A stretch of DNA of 64,000 bases from Verrucomicrobiota bacterium (lineage in GTDB: Bacteria; Verrucomicrobiota; Verrucomicrobiia; Limisphaerales; UBA1319): the NCBI GenBank assembly GCA_022711435.1, contig JAKLFB010000022.1:1-64000 (forward strand). Direction: 5' to 3'. Shown piece by piece: positions 9,981-19,239 of the stretch. How positions within the stretch are numbered: the first letter of the stretch is position 1; the number at the start of each line of letters is the position of its first letter. The notes beneath the pieces were generated by a model. It was not told where the DNA came from. It saw only the letters and a program-made list of their open reading frames with translations, and did not search any database. The position numbers were made by a program, and so were the translations under genes.

Positions 9981-10031
9981 ACTTTGCCATCCCTAATCGC
10001 TTCTCTGCTGCCGATATTGCGCAAGTCCGCC

Positions 10032-10060
10032 AATATGGTTTCTCCGAAAAGTGAAGTCAA
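10032..10060 (-). promoter_or_regulatory. Predicted sigma-70 promoter of rpoD
   Basis: On the minus strand, -35 TTGACT (10060-10055), a 17-nt spacer and -10 CATATT (10037-10032), about 50 nt before the rpoD start codon. Match and spacing are good for a vegetative promoter. Confidence 0.5.
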
Positions 10061-10120
10061 GTCCACCCGCGTCCAGCTCCACACCCCCTCGCCCTCCGGC
10101 AGCTCCGGCCTTCACGCTGG

Positions 10121-11014
10121 TCACGCTCGACCCACCTCGCCCCGCGCTTCCTCCACCAGCCTCATCAGCCGCCGGCCATACTCGACATAACTCCCATACT
10201 GCGCCTCGGCCGAAGATTGCACCGAGTCATCATGAAACACCACCGCCAGATGCGGCTCGATCGACAGCCCCCCGTCATAGCCCGACTTCAACAGGTCCCG
10301 CAGGATCGCCTTTACACACCCCTCGCCTTCGCCCGGATACGTGTACACTGCCTCGTTCCGCGCCGGATCCCACTTCGCATCCTTGATGTGCACATGGACA
10401 ATATGGTCCCGGACATGCTCGAAGAACTCCCATGCGTCCTGCCTGGGCCAGGGCTTGGGCTTGCTCCGGTCCAGGTTGAACACCGGATTGCCCGTGTCAA
10501 ACACCACCTTCAGCCCCGGCACGTTCTCCAGCAGCTCCAACATGTAGGGCCATCCCATCCCTCCATAGTTCATGCAGTTCTCGTGCACCGGCTGAATCCC
10601 CGCGCCCAGAAACATCTCCGTCAGCTCCCGCACGCGGCGAAATCGCTCCGCCGCCATCTGGTCCTCCCCCTCCCGAATCGCAAAGCTCATGATCCGGATG
10701 AGCCGCGTCCCCAGCCGCTGCATTCGCGGGATGGCCCGCCGCGCCTCCTCGAGCGAGCTGTCGAACGGCTCGTCAATCTTTTTCGCCCAGTTCCCGATCG
10801 CCGAGCCAAAACAACAGACGCGCACTCCCGCCGCCTCCAATTTCTCCGCAGCCGCTTCGAAGGCCGGCTCCGGCAGATCGTGGATGTTCGCCTTCGGATA
10901 GCCCGGCACCTCCACCATCCGCGCCTCGATCTGATCCCACCCCAGCTCCCGCGTCGCACGAATCTGCGTGTCGATCAACGCCCCCGCCTCATCCGCGATT
11001 CCTGTATAATACAT
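10121..11014 (-). CDS. Sugar phosphate isomerase/epimerase-like TIM-barrel protein
   Basis: A 297-aa xylose-isomerase-like TIM barrel (AP endonuclease 2 superfamily). These enzymes isomerise or epimerise sugars with a divalent metal. It has EARMVEVPGYPKANIHDL near the start, PVHENCMNYGGMG with a candidate metal glutamate, VVFDTGNPVFN, and HVHIKDAKW, the last three being typical metal-ligand strands. It has no signal peptide. It is the third gene of a minus-strand run after rhamnulokinase and a Gfo/Idh/MocA oxidoreductase, 15 bp from the latter, so it likely acts on the same sugar. The exact reaction is unknown. Confidence 0.88.
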   Translation of the reverse strand: MYYTGIADEAGALIDTQIRATRELGWDQIEARMVEVPGYPKANIHDLPEPAFEAAAEKLEAAGVRVCCFGSAIGNWAKKIDEPFDSSLEEARRAIPRMQRLGTRLIRIMSFAIREGEDQMAAERFRRVRELTEMFLGAGIQPVHENCMNYGGMGWPYMLELLENVPGLKVVFDTGNPVFNLDRSKPKPWPRQDAWEFFEHVRDHIVHVHIKDAKWDPARNEAVYTYPGEGEGCVKAILRDLLKSGYDGGLSIEPHLAVVFHDDSVQSSAEAQYGSYVEYGRRLMRLVEEARGEVGRA

Positions 11015-11029
11015 GGCTGCCTCTCCAGT

Positions 11030-12184
11030 TCACTGCCGGTTGAACGATTGGGTGAAATCTTCCGTGGCAACCTCCGCCACGACCTTCTCGTGCCTCGACT
11101 CGGCGATCAGCTGCTGGAGCTTCCGCTCGTACGCCCCGCCATCCAGTGGCATCTCGACCGTCTCTCCAATCAGCGAAGAATAGAGGATCGCGTTGGCCAG
11201 CTCGACCGATCCCACCCCCTCCGTCGCCGGGGCCAGCAGCCGCGCCCCGCTCGATATCGCATCCACGAAATTCTGGACGATGAGATGGTGCTGCGCCCCG
11301 CTCGGGTCGAACGGCACATCCACGTTCCATACCTCCGGCCGCGCAAAACCCGCCCGGCTCGATCGGCTGAACTCGAACATCGACACCTCGTTCCGCACAA
11401 AGCTGATCCGCCCGTGCTCGAGCACCAGCCTGCCCTTTTCCCCCGCGATCTCGAACCGGTTCGTCCCCGGCGTCTCCCCGGTCGATGTCACGAAGACTCC
11501 CGTCGCGCCTCGGGCGAACTCGAGATACGCCGTCACGTTGTCCTCCACTTCGATCGAGTGGAACCGCCCCAGCTGGCAAAACCCGCGCACCCGCGCCACC
11601 GGCCCGCAACACCAGATCAGCAAATCCAGATTGTGCGGGCACTGGTTCAGCAAAACCCCTCCTCCCTCCCCCTTCCAAGTCGCCCGCCACCCCCCGCTCG
11701 CATAATAGGCCTCCGTCCGATACCAGTCGGTGATGATCCAGTTCACCCGGACAATCTGCCCCAGATGCCCCTGGTCAATCAGCTGCTTGATCTTCCGATA
11801 CCGCGGATCGGTCCGCATCTGGAACATCGCCCCAAACACCAGCTTCGGATCCCGGTGCGCCCCCAACAACCTCTCGCAGTCGGACTTGTGGACCGAGATC
11901 GGCTTCTCCACCAGCACGTGCAGCCCGTGCTCCAATGCATCGATCCCGATGGTCGTGTGCAGATAGTGCGGCGTCGCGATCAGCACGGCATCCACCGCGC
12001 CCGACCGGATCAGATCCTCGCTCCGCTCGAAGGTCTTTAGCTGCCGATACCGCTCGAGGTTCGCCGGGATCGCGTCGCTCACCGCCGTCAGCTCGCATCC
12101 GCTCACCTTCTTCTGCAACAGGTAATCCGCATGATACCGTCCCATGTTGCCCAATCCCACAATCCCCATCCGTACGATTTTCAT
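11030..12184 (-). CDS. Gfo/Idh/MocA-family NAD(P)-dependent oxidoreductase
   Basis: A 384-aa cytoplasmic sugar dehydrogenase-type protein. The Rossmann motif is GIVGLGNMGRYHA at residues 7-19, followed by the family's ATPHYLHTTI and VLVEKPISVHKSD. The C-terminal alpha/beta domain includes the likely catalytic region LLNQCPHNLDLLIWCCG. It has no Tat or Sec signal, unlike the other oxidoreductases in this window. It sits between rhamnulokinase and the TIM-barrel isomerase and probably oxidises or epimerises a sugar or sugar acid in that pathway. The substrate is not predictable from sequence. Confidence 0.92.
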   Translation of the reverse strand: MKIVRMGIVGLGNMGRYHADYLLQKKVSGCELTAVSDAIPANLERYRQLKTFERSEDLIRSGAVDAVLIATPHYLHTTIGIDALEHGLHVLVEKPISVHKSDCERLLGAHRDPKLVFGAMFQMRTDPRYRKIKQLIDQGHLGQIVRVNWIITDWYRTEAYYASGGWRATWKGEGGGVLLNQCPHNLDLLIWCCGPVARVRGFCQLGRFHSIEVEDNVTAYLEFARGATGVFVTSTGETPGTNRFEIAGEKGRLVLEHGRISFVRNEVSMFEFSRSSRAGFARPEVWNVDVPFDPSGAQHHLIVQNFVDAISSGARLLAPATEGVGSVELANAILYSSLIGETVEMPLDGGAYERKLQQLIAESRHEKVVAEVATEDFTQSFNRQ

Positions 12185-12320
12185 GTCTCGGCTTTTCTCT
12201 TCCGATTGTTGCTGCCGCCCAACCGCTCGACAGTATCCCCGCCACCCTCGCCTTGCCGCAAGCCATTTTTCCTCGTTTCCCGCCCGCCCGGCGGCCCGGG
12301 CCGGCTCTGGATCCGCCCCC

Positions 12321-13787
12321 TCACACCGGCGCCACCAGCCTCTCGAACCGCCGATAGGCCGCCTCCCACGCCTCGGCCTCCTCCGGCAGATAGGTCCGGC
12401 CCGTCAACGATTGCCGGACCACCTCCCGAGCCGCTGCCAGCGACGGCAGATGCCCCAGCGCGATCGCCTGGATGAGCAGATTGCCCGCCGCCGTCGCCTC
12501 CGCCGGCCCCGCCACCACCGGGATCCCCAGCGCGTTCGCCGTGAATTGGTTCAGGGTTCCATCCTTGCTGCCCCCCCCCACGATGTGCATCCGCTCGATC
12601 CGCCGCCCGATCAGTTGCTCGATCCGCCGCAACGTGTGCCGATAGAACAATGCCAGGCTCTCGTATACCGCCCGGATCGTCGCCCCCGGGTCCGACGGCG
12701 CCGGCTGCCCTCGCTCCCGACATTGCGCCGCAATCTTCTCCGGCATGTCGTCCGGGCTTAAAAACCGCGCGTCCGCCGGATCGATCAGCGACCGAAACGG
12801 CGGCGCCGAGCGGGCCAGCTCCTCCAGCTCGATAAAACTGTATTCGCGCCCCGCCTTCGACCACGCGCGACGGCACTCCTGCACCAGCCATAAACCGATG
12901 ATGTTCTTCAACAGCCGCACCGTGCCTCCATACCCGATCTCGTTCGTCAGATTCAGATCCCGGCACTGGTCGTTGATGATCGGAGCCGGCAGCTCCACGC
13001 CGATCAATGACCACGTCCCCGAGCTCAAATACGCCCACGATCCTCCCCCCGCCGGCACGGCTGCCACCGCCGCCCCCGTATCGTGCGAGCAGGAGGCAAT
13101 CACCTCGATCCTCGGCAGCCCCGTCTCCCGCGACAGCCCCTCATCCATGAAGCCCAGCCTCGTCCCCGACGGCACGATCTCCGTCCACAGCCCCGCCGGT
13201 ATCTCGAGCGCCTCGAGCAGCCGACGCGACCACGTCCGCTCCAACGGATTATAGAGCTGGGTCGTGCTCGCCAGCGACGCCTCCGTCTTGGCCGCCCCGC
13301 TCAGGAAATAGTTGAATGCATCCCCGATCCCCAGCAGCCGGTGCGCGCTCGCCAGCCGCCCCGGCTCCTCCGCCGCCAGTTGGTAGATCGTGTTCAATGG
13401 CATGAACTGGATCCCCGTCTCGGCGAATACTGTCTCCCATGCCACGCGCGCCCTCACCCGCTCGACGCCCCGCTGGCAGCGCGGATCCCGATAATGATGA
13501 ACCGGCGGCATCACCCGCCCCTGCCCGTCCAGCAAGACGTAATCCACCCCCCAGGAATCGCAGCTGACGCTCGATACCGGCAGCCGCCGCTCCGCCACCT
13601 TCGCCAGCCCTTTCTTGAGCTCGCCCCACAGCCCTTCCCAATCCCAATGCATCGAGCCGCCCGACTTGATCGGCGCGTTCGTGAACCGGTGGGCCTCCTC
13701 CAGCGTCAGCCGCCCGCCCGCCAGCGTCCCCAGCATCAGCCGCCCGCTGTCCGCGCCCAGATCGCACGCTAAATAATGTGTGGTCAT
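12321..13787 (-). CDS. rhaB: Rhamnulokinase
   Basis: An FGGY-type carbohydrate kinase, 488 aa, best matched to rhamnulokinase (L-rhamnulose to L-rhamnulose-1-phosphate). N-terminal phosphate motif YLACDLGADSGRLMLG; SVSCDSWGVDYVLLD with the likely catalytic aspartate; HYRDPR; and the C-terminal ATP-binding motifs SSGTWSLIGVE and IVGGGSKDGTLNQFTANALG, which are rhamnulokinase-like. It leads a three-gene minus-strand set with a Gfo/Idh/MocA oxidoreductase and a TIM-barrel isomerase. No rhaA or rhaD is visible. L-fuculose or another deoxyketose is an alternative substrate. Confidence 0.9.
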   Translation of the reverse strand: MTTHYLACDLGADSGRLMLGTLAGGRLTLEEAHRFTNAPIKSGGSMHWDWEGLWGELKKGLAKVAERRLPVSSVSCDSWGVDYVLLDGQGRVMPPVHHYRDPRCQRGVERVRARVAWETVFAETGIQFMPLNTIYQLAAEEPGRLASAHRLLGIGDAFNYFLSGAAKTEASLASTTQLYNPLERTWSRRLLEALEIPAGLWTEIVPSGTRLGFMDEGLSRETGLPRIEVIASCSHDTGAAVAAVPAGGGSWAYLSSGTWSLIGVELPAPIINDQCRDLNLTNEIGYGGTVRLLKNIIGLWLVQECRRAWSKAGREYSFIELEELARSAPPFRSLIDPADARFLSPDDMPEKIAAQCRERGQPAPSDPGATIRAVYESLALFYRHTLRRIEQLIGRRIERMHIVGGGSKDGTLNQFTANALGIPVVAGPAEATAAGNLLIQAIALGHLPSLAAAREVVRQSLTGRTYLPEEAEAWEAAYRRFERLVAPV

Positions 13788-13925
13788 TCAGTCCGTTCTA
13801 CTTAATCCGCTCGCCCCGCCCTGCCAAGGGAAAATCCAAGCGATCCGCAACTTCACCCCCAGCCGCTGTGTATCTATCTACTGTGATGAGCCAAGACCGA
13901 TCCGCCGAAAACTGAGGAAACCCAT

Positions 13926-14189
13926 ATGCCAGTGATTGCTCGATTCCGTGGGATTGTGATCCGAATGCTGGGCGCCAAGACCCTCGGCGCTCGCATCCAT
14001 GCCTTCTTCGGCGAGTCGGAGCTGGTCCTGAGCGTTCAGCCGCTCCGCATCGTCAACGGCGATGCGCCCGCCGAGGTCCGCCTGCTGGTCCTCGCCTGGG
14101 CCGCCTGCCACCAGTCCCAGCTCCTCTCCCTCTGGAATCAATGGATGAGCGGCCAGCGCCCCCCGATCCTCCTCGGCCATGCCGCCTGA
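13926..14189 (+). CDS. DUF4160-like small protein (degenerate)
   Basis: An 87-aa protein whose start MPVIARFRGIVIRM and end (ALVL-like stretch, WAACHQ, LSLWNQW) match the DUF4160 family, small proteins often paired with DUF2442 in putative toxin-antitoxin-like modules. The family's central histidine-rich segment (usual form HxPPHFHA) is replaced here by TLGARIHAFFG, so likely key residues are lost. The usual DUF2442 partner is absent; both flanking genes run the other way. A GAGGA ribosome site precedes the ATG. It may be a decaying orphan. Confidence 0.7.
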   Translation: MPVIARFRGIVIRMLGAKTLGARIHAFFGESELVLSVQPLRIVNGDAPAEVRLLVLAWAACHQSQLLSLWNQWMSGQRPPILLGHAA

Positions 14190-14239
14190 GACCCGCTCGA
14201 TCCCCGCTCCCCCGGCGGCCGCGCGCTTCGGCTCCCCCG

Positions 14240-15103
14240 TTACGGCGCCGCCTCCATCTCCCGGATCAGCACGCTCATGAACGGATACCTCCGGTCCGGA
14301 TCCCGCTCCAGACAGCGCATGATCACTTTCTCCATCGCTGCCGACAGCTCCGGATTGAGCTCGCGCGGCAGCAGGAAATCCTGGCTCCGATCCAGCTGCT
14401 TGCGCAGCACCTCCTCCGCCGTCTCCCCCTGAAACGGCCGGCGCCGCGCGATCAGCTCGTAGGCCGTCACCCCCCACGCAAAGACATCCGCCCGATGATC
14501 CACCGGCTGCCGCAGCAGTTGCTCCGGCGCCATGTAGGAAAAAGTCCCGCCGTAGCTTTTCAGCCGGGCCGGACGCGGCGGCGCCGGCATCGCCAGATCG
14601 AAATCCACCAGACGCAACTGCCCGTTGCGGGTCAGCAGCAGATTCTCCGGCTTGTAATCCAGGTGCATGAAGCCGCTCTCATGCACATGCTCGAGCGCCA
14701 GCGCCATGTCCCGCAAGATCTCCCATACCCGGTCCACCAGAAGCGGATCGCTCAGGTTCAACATCTCCTTCATGTTGGCGCCCTCGACATATTCCATCAG
14801 CAGGTAATGGCGCCCATCGATCTTGCCGTGTCCTTGATACTCGATGACCTGATTGTGATTGTGGATTCGGGAGAGGATCTCGCAGCCCTGGATGAAACGG
14901 CGGCGCGCCCGCAAGTTGAATCGCAGCCGAGGATGCAGCAGCCGCAGGGCGCACGCCTCCTCACGCTGGTTGCTCACCAGCCATAGATCCGCCATCCCGC
15001 CGCTGTTGATCAGCTCGTGCAGCCGATACGGCCCCAATGCCATTCCCGGCGCCAAATCCGACGCGCCCAGTAATCCCCATAAAGCCATAGTTCCGATGCT
15101 CAC
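14240..15103 (-). CDS. Atypical Ser/Thr protein kinase-like protein
   Basis: A 287-aa Hanks-type kinase fold filling the whole protein, with no membrane span or sensor domain. Glycine loop INSGGMADLWLV (residues 32-43), alphaC glutamate E75, catalytic loop HLDYKPEN (D149, K151, N154) and MAPEQ (191-195) are present. Two invariant elements differ: the ATP-anchoring beta3 lysine is arginine (R54 in CALRLL) and DFG is DFD (167-169). It may be a weak kinase or a pseudokinase scaffold. It starts 66 bp after the large TPM-like coiled-coil gene on the same strand and is probably co-transcribed; that protein's long cytoplasmic part is a candidate partner. Confidence 0.9.
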   Translation of the reverse strand: MSIGTMALWGLLGASDLAPGMALGPYRLHELINSGGMADLWLVSNQREEACALRLLHPRLRFNLRARRRFIQGCEILSRIHNHNQVIEYQGHGKIDGRHYLLMEYVEGANMKEMLNLSDPLLVDRVWEILRDMALALEHVHESGFMHLDYKPENLLLTRNGQLRLVDFDLAMPAPPRPARLKSYGGTFSYMAPEQLLRQPVDHRADVFAWGVTAYELIARRRPFQGETAEEVLRKQLDRSQDFLLPRELNPELSAAMEKVIMRCLERDPDRRYPFMSVLIREMEAAP

Positions 15104-15169
15104 CCTCTACCATGCCCCACCCGCCGCCGCCAGCCGATTTTCCAGCGGCGCCGCCAGCCTCCGCGCCCT

Positions 15170-18100
15170 TCACCACCCCGATCGCCTCATCCCCGATCCA
15201 CGCGAAAACGAGGACCGTCCCATCCCCGATCCCGAGGAGAATACCGACCTCCCAAAGCTGCTCGAGGGGCTCCGCTGCGTGGAGAGCCGCCGCTGCACCT
15301 CGATCGCCCGGCGCCGCCGCTCGCGCTCCTGCCGTTCTTCCTCCGCCCGGCGGCGCCTGAGCATCTCCGCCTCCGCCTCCGCGATCGCCAGCTCCGCCGC
15401 GCGCCGCGCCTGCTCGGCCATCCGCCGCGCCTCGGCGTAAACACCCCGTTCCAGCCCGCCCCGCGCCTGCTGCAGCAGGCTTCCACCCGGCGACCCCGAG
15501 ATCAGGACGCCCCACCCTCCCGCCCACCCCGACGCCGACCGCACCGCGTTCGATGCCCGCGAAACCGCTTCCAAAGCCGCTCGAGCCTGCTCCAGCTCCC
15601 CTCGCAAGGCCGCCGCCACCCTCCCCGCCTCGGCCGCCAGCCGGTCCGCTTCCCGATCCAGCTCCCCCCAATCCCCGTGCGCCTCGAGCAGGCGCGGCTC
15701 GCACGCCGCATGTCGCGCCCCCAGCGCATCCAGCTCCCCATACGACCCCAGGATCGCCCCGCTGTCGGCCACCGCGTCTCCCCGGGCTTCCTCCGCCAGC
15801 CGGCGCGCCCCCTCGATCTGCGATGCCGCCGCCCGGAGGCTTCGCTCCGCCTCCGCATGGGCCTCCCAATCCTGACGCACCCGAGCCGCCACTTGCTCGA
15901 ACGCCGCTCCCGCCGCAGCCAGCACCGCTCCCCGCGCGAACGGATTCCGCAGGCCCGCCGCCGCCAAAACCCGGCTCCGCTCGAGTTGCTCGACCGCCTG
16001 CCGGAATCCCTCCACCGTGGCGGCCATGGTGCGGGGATCGCCTGTCAATCCCTCGATCTCCCGCTGGCGCGCCTCGAGCTGCCCCTGCAGCTCCTCGTTG
16101 CTCGCCTCCGTGCGCCGCACCCGGTCCCGTTTCTCGACAATCTCCATCAATCGATAGGCCGCCTCCTGCTGATGCGCCGCCGCTTGCTCCATCAGCTCGG
16201 AGCCCTCCAGGATCCGACCCGCCCGAAATGCCCGCCCGCTATCCTCCCCCAGCGAACGGCACCGAGCCAGATGATCCTCCGCCTCCTTCAGGTTGTCCTG
16301 AGCCGTCCCGTTGGCGTTCGGATGCACTGGATCCCCCTCGCCCAATCGCAACGCCGCCGGCTCATAATCGCGCAGCAGCTCATCCAGGATCTGCTCGTGC
16401 TCCGGGAGCATGGCCGTCAGCCGGTTCGTCTCTGCCCGCCATGCCGCCTCTGCATCCGCCCGGGCCGCCCAAGCACTCCGCGTCGCCTCGACCATCCCCC
16501 GGGCTGCGGCCACCGCCGCCAGGCCCGCGTCGAATCCATCCCTCCCCCCCTCGAGATCCCCTCGATCGAGAGCGGCTCGAACGCCCTCGAGTTGCTCTCG
16601 AGCCCGGCCGATCGCCTCCGTCGGATTCCGCCCAGTCTCGACCAGCAGCTCCCCGGGCGCCAATCCCAGATCGCGGCCCAGCTCCTCCCGCGCCCGTTGG
16701 ACCTCGGCCCCAGCCTCCTCCACCGCCAGCGCCAGCTCTTTCTGGCACGATTCCTCGAGCGCGATGGCGGCCTCCGCGCGCTCCCGCAGCCTGTTCAGGC
16801 CCTCCCCGATCTCCCGGATCTCGCGAGCCACGCTCTCGCGCTGCGCTCGCGAGGCCAGCTCCTCCGACTGAGCCGACAATTCCGTCACGGCGGCCTCGAT
16901 CCACCCCGCATCCCGCCCCGCTCCCTGCAGCCGCCCGGCCGCCGCTGCCAGCGCGGGACCGATCTCGAGATGGTAGCCCATCCCCAGCCCAACCAGGCCC
17001 GCGGCATCCCCCGCCTTCCGTTGAGCCGCCGCCGCCGGCCCCTCGAGCGCGCCCATCGCGTCCCGGCATGCCATCCGCACCGCCTCCGCATGGTCCAGCC
17101 GCGCGGCCGGAAGCAGGCTTGCAAAGACCTCCGCAAACGTGAACCGCGAATCCATCTCGCGCGCCCGCTGCAAATCGGTCTCGTGGCTCGCGGCCAAAGA
17201 GGCGGCCTTTTCGATCTCCGCGAACACGGGCCCGGCCCGCAGGATGGAAGATTGCACCGATTCAAGCCCCGTGAGGGCGCGGCCCGCGCGCTCGTTGAAC
17301 GCGTCGATCAGCTCCGTAAACGTCATCGTGAATGGCTGATACGATTCCAGATGCCCCAGCAACGTCTCTCGCTCCGTGCGCGGGCCGCGGATCACCAGCT
17401 CCAGCCCCTCCTCCGGCCGGAAACGGATCGGCTCGTCTCGCAGCCGGCGAATCGCCTCCCGGTACGGGCCCGCGGAAATCCAGGCCCGCGCCCGCCCGCC
17501 CCATCCCGCCGGCTCGATCAGCGCCTGGGCTTCCCCCAGCACGCGGCCGGCACAAGCCGACATGATCGACAGCTCGTCCACATCCCTTATGATCCGCTGG
17601 CCGGCCTCGAGCGTCCGCCCCGCGTATCGCTCGGCGACCTCCTCGGTCGATCCCCCCAGCACCGTTCGCACCCGATCCAGCAGATCGAACAGCGCCACCG
17701 TCTTCTCGTTCAACCCGGCCGTCCACGTCTGGACCAGCGCCAGCGCCTCCGACCGCGGACCCCGCCGCCGCCGGTTCAATCCGAACAGCAGCGCGCCTGC
17801 TCCCGCCGCTGCGGCCGCGCCGCCGCCCGCCGCCGCTTGCCGCCTCAACCGCGCCGCCCGCGCCTCCGCCTCTTCTCTCTGACGCGCTGTCTGCTCGGCT
17901 GCGCGCATCCGGGCTTCCGCCTCATCGGCCCTGCCCCGCGCCAGGTCCGCCTTCTCGATAGCCGCCGCATCTCCCCGCTGATGCGCCTGGCGGGATTCCT
18001 CGAGCGCCCGCTGCGCCTCCTGGCTGGCGGCCATCGCGGCCCCATGATGCGGATGGCTCGGCCAACCGGCCATCCGCTGCTCGAGCCGCGCCAGCTCCGG

Positions 18101-19123
18101 CCCCAGCTGCCGGAACGACTCGATCCGGCGAGCGTGTTCATCCGCCTGCCGCGCCACCGGATCGGCCAGCGCCGTCACCGCCGGCACATTCCCCGCCTCC
18201 AGCGCCGCTCGCGCCGCCTCGAGCTCGCCCCGCCATCCGGCCAGGCCCGGCCGCGCTAGATCGCCTGTCATCGCGGCGGCGGCCCGCTCGGCTCGGCCCA
18301 CGGCATTGCTGGCCATCGCCAGGCTGGACCGCGCACGTTCCAGGGCTTGGGCGCGAGCCGCCTGCGCCTCCGCTTCGCGCCTCTCCCGCTCGATCCGTTC
18401 CGAGCCGATCCGCTGCGTCAGCTGCCGATCGATCCCCGTGATCGTGTCCCGGACCGCATCCACGATCCGGCCGCCGCCTCGCATGGCCGCCACGGCCGGC
18501 TGATCCAGCTGCCCCGCCCATCGCTCCTCCCCCAGCCCTCTCCGATCCTGCGCGTCCGAGCCGAAATACGAGAACTTGCGCTCGCGCAGAAACAGGACGA
18601 AGAGCGCCCCGTTCCGCTCCTGCGTTCGCGCATCCGTCAGCTGTCCGAACCCGGTCCGGTTGGGCAGCCCTGTTCCCAGGGCCTGTTCGACGGCGTCCAT
18701 CCTCGCGAGCGTCTTGCCGTCCACGTCGCGGAAACGCTCGTCGTCCGCGTGCTCGAGAAGCACGACCGTCCAGTTCCGGGCTTCGGCGCGCAACCATCCC
18801 TCGAGGGAATCGAGCTGCGCCGATCCCACTCCGAGGTTGCCCTTGACGTACAGATGCTGATCCGGCCGCCACAGCCCGACCACATCCGTGGCCGCTTCTA
18901 CCCGCTGAGCACCGCCGGAGGGCGCCGCCGCCGCCGCTGCGCCGCACGCGCCCGGCAACGCTTGCGCCGCCACCCATCCCGCCAGCGCCAGACCGATACC
19001 GCGCCCGGCGGTTTGCCGCCTGCGGCCATTGGCCCTGGATCGATCCCCATCGCAGCGCTGGACCTCCCCCAAGCCATTCCTTGCCGGACGGCATTCCTTC
19101 CGATCAGAACTCATGAAAACCAT
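15170..19123 (-). CDS. Large membrane coiled-coil protein with TPM-like N-terminal domain
   Basis: A 1317-aa protein. Residues ~42-67 form a hydrophobic signal or anchor. Residues ~80-235 look like a TPM domain (WTVVLLEH, NGALFVLFLRERKFSYFGS, GGGRIVDAVRDTI). A coiled coil spans 240-430, then a membrane span at ~432-449 followed by RRRRG, which places the rest inside the cell. About 830 residues of Ala/Glu/Arg-rich helix follow, ending in a Ser/Gly/Arg tail with repeated F-S-x-G-S-G-M elements. This order (TPM, TM, long helix, S/G tail) recalls actinobacterial TPM proteins. The start may be the ATG at 19114. It precedes the atypical kinase gene by 66 bp. The TPM call is by eye and needs a profile search. 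Confidence 0.8.
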   Translation of the reverse strand: MVFMSSDRKECRPARNGLGEVQRCDGDRSRANGRRRQTAGRGIGLALAGWVAAQALPGACGAAAAAAPSGGAQRVEAATDVVGLWRPDQHLYVKGNLGVGSAQLDSLEGWLRAEARNWTVVLLEHADDERFRDVDGKTLARMDAVEQALGTGLPNRTGFGQLTDARTQERNGALFVLFLRERKFSYFGSDAQDRRGLGEERWAGQLDQPAVAAMRGGGRIVDAVRDTITGIDRQLTQRIGSERIERERREAEAQAARAQALERARSSLAMASNAVGRAERAAAAMTGDLARPGLAGWRGELEAARAALEAGNVPAVTALADPVARQADEHARRIESFRQLGPELARLEQRMAGWPSHPHHGAAMAASQEAQRALEESRQAHQRGDAAAIEKADLARGRADEAEARMRAAEQTARQREEAEARAARLRRQAAAGGGAAAAAGAGALLFGLNRRRRGPRSEALALVQTWTAGLNEKTVALFDLLDRVRTVLGGSTEEVAERYAGRTLEAGQRIIRDVDELSIMSACAGRVLGEAQALIEPAGWGGRARAWISAGPYREAIRRLRDEPIRFRPEEGLELVIRGPRTERETLLGHLESYQPFTMTFTELIDAFNERAGRALTGLESVQSSILRAGPVFAEIEKAASLAASHETDLQRAREMDSRFTFAEVFASLLPAARLDHAEAVRMACRDAMGALEGPAAAAQRKAGDAAGLVGLGMGYHLEIGPALAAAAGRLQGAGRDAGWIEAAVTELSAQSEELASRAQRESVAREIREIGEGLNRLRERAEAAIALEESCQKELALAVEEAGAEVQRAREELGRDLGLAPGELLVETGRNPTEAIGRAREQLEGVRAALDRGDLEGGRDGFDAGLAAVAAARGMVEATRSAWAARADAEAAWRAETNRLTAMLPEHEQILDELLRDYEPAALRLGEGDPVHPNANGTAQDNLKEAEDHLARCRSLGEDSGRAFRAGRILEGSELMEQAAAHQQEAAYRLMEIVEKRDRVRRTEASNEELQGQLEARQREIEGLTGDPRTMAATVEGFRQAVEQLERSRVLAAAGLRNPFARGAVLAAAGAAFEQVAARVRQDWEAHAEAERSLRAAASQIEGARRLAEEARGDAVADSGAILGSYGELDALGARHAACEPRLLEAHGDWGELDREADRLAAEAGRVAAALRGELEQARAALEAVSRASNAVRSASGWAGGWGVLISGSPGGSLLQQARGGLERGVYAEARRMAEQARRAAELAIAEAEAEMLRRRRAEEERQERERRRRAIEVQRRLSTQRSPSSSFGRSVFSSGSGMGRSSFSRGSGMRRSGW

Positions 19124-19151
19124 ACAAAAACCAACCGCTCGATTATTCCAC

Positions 19152-19157
19152 TATAAT
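19152..19157 (+). promoter_or_regulatory. Possible -10 element upstream of exported oxidoreductase
   Basis: A perfect TATAAT lies 83 nt before the ATG at 19240 in the divergent gap between the TPM-like gene and the oxidoreductase. No good -35 is seen at 16-18 nt, so this is a weak call. Confidence 0.3.
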
Positions 19158-19239
19158 GTGCGATTCGGTTTGTAACAAAACATCGAGTCTCGCCAGATAA
19201 TGCTTTGCGCGCAGCCGCCAAACTGATAGGAAATGCCGC

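Noticed and set aside
15677-18259. A very long open frame (about 860 aa) on the plus strand opposite the TPM-like gene
   Set aside because: It is a GC-rich shadow of the minus-strand gene, with Arg/Pro/Leu-biased composition and no domain.
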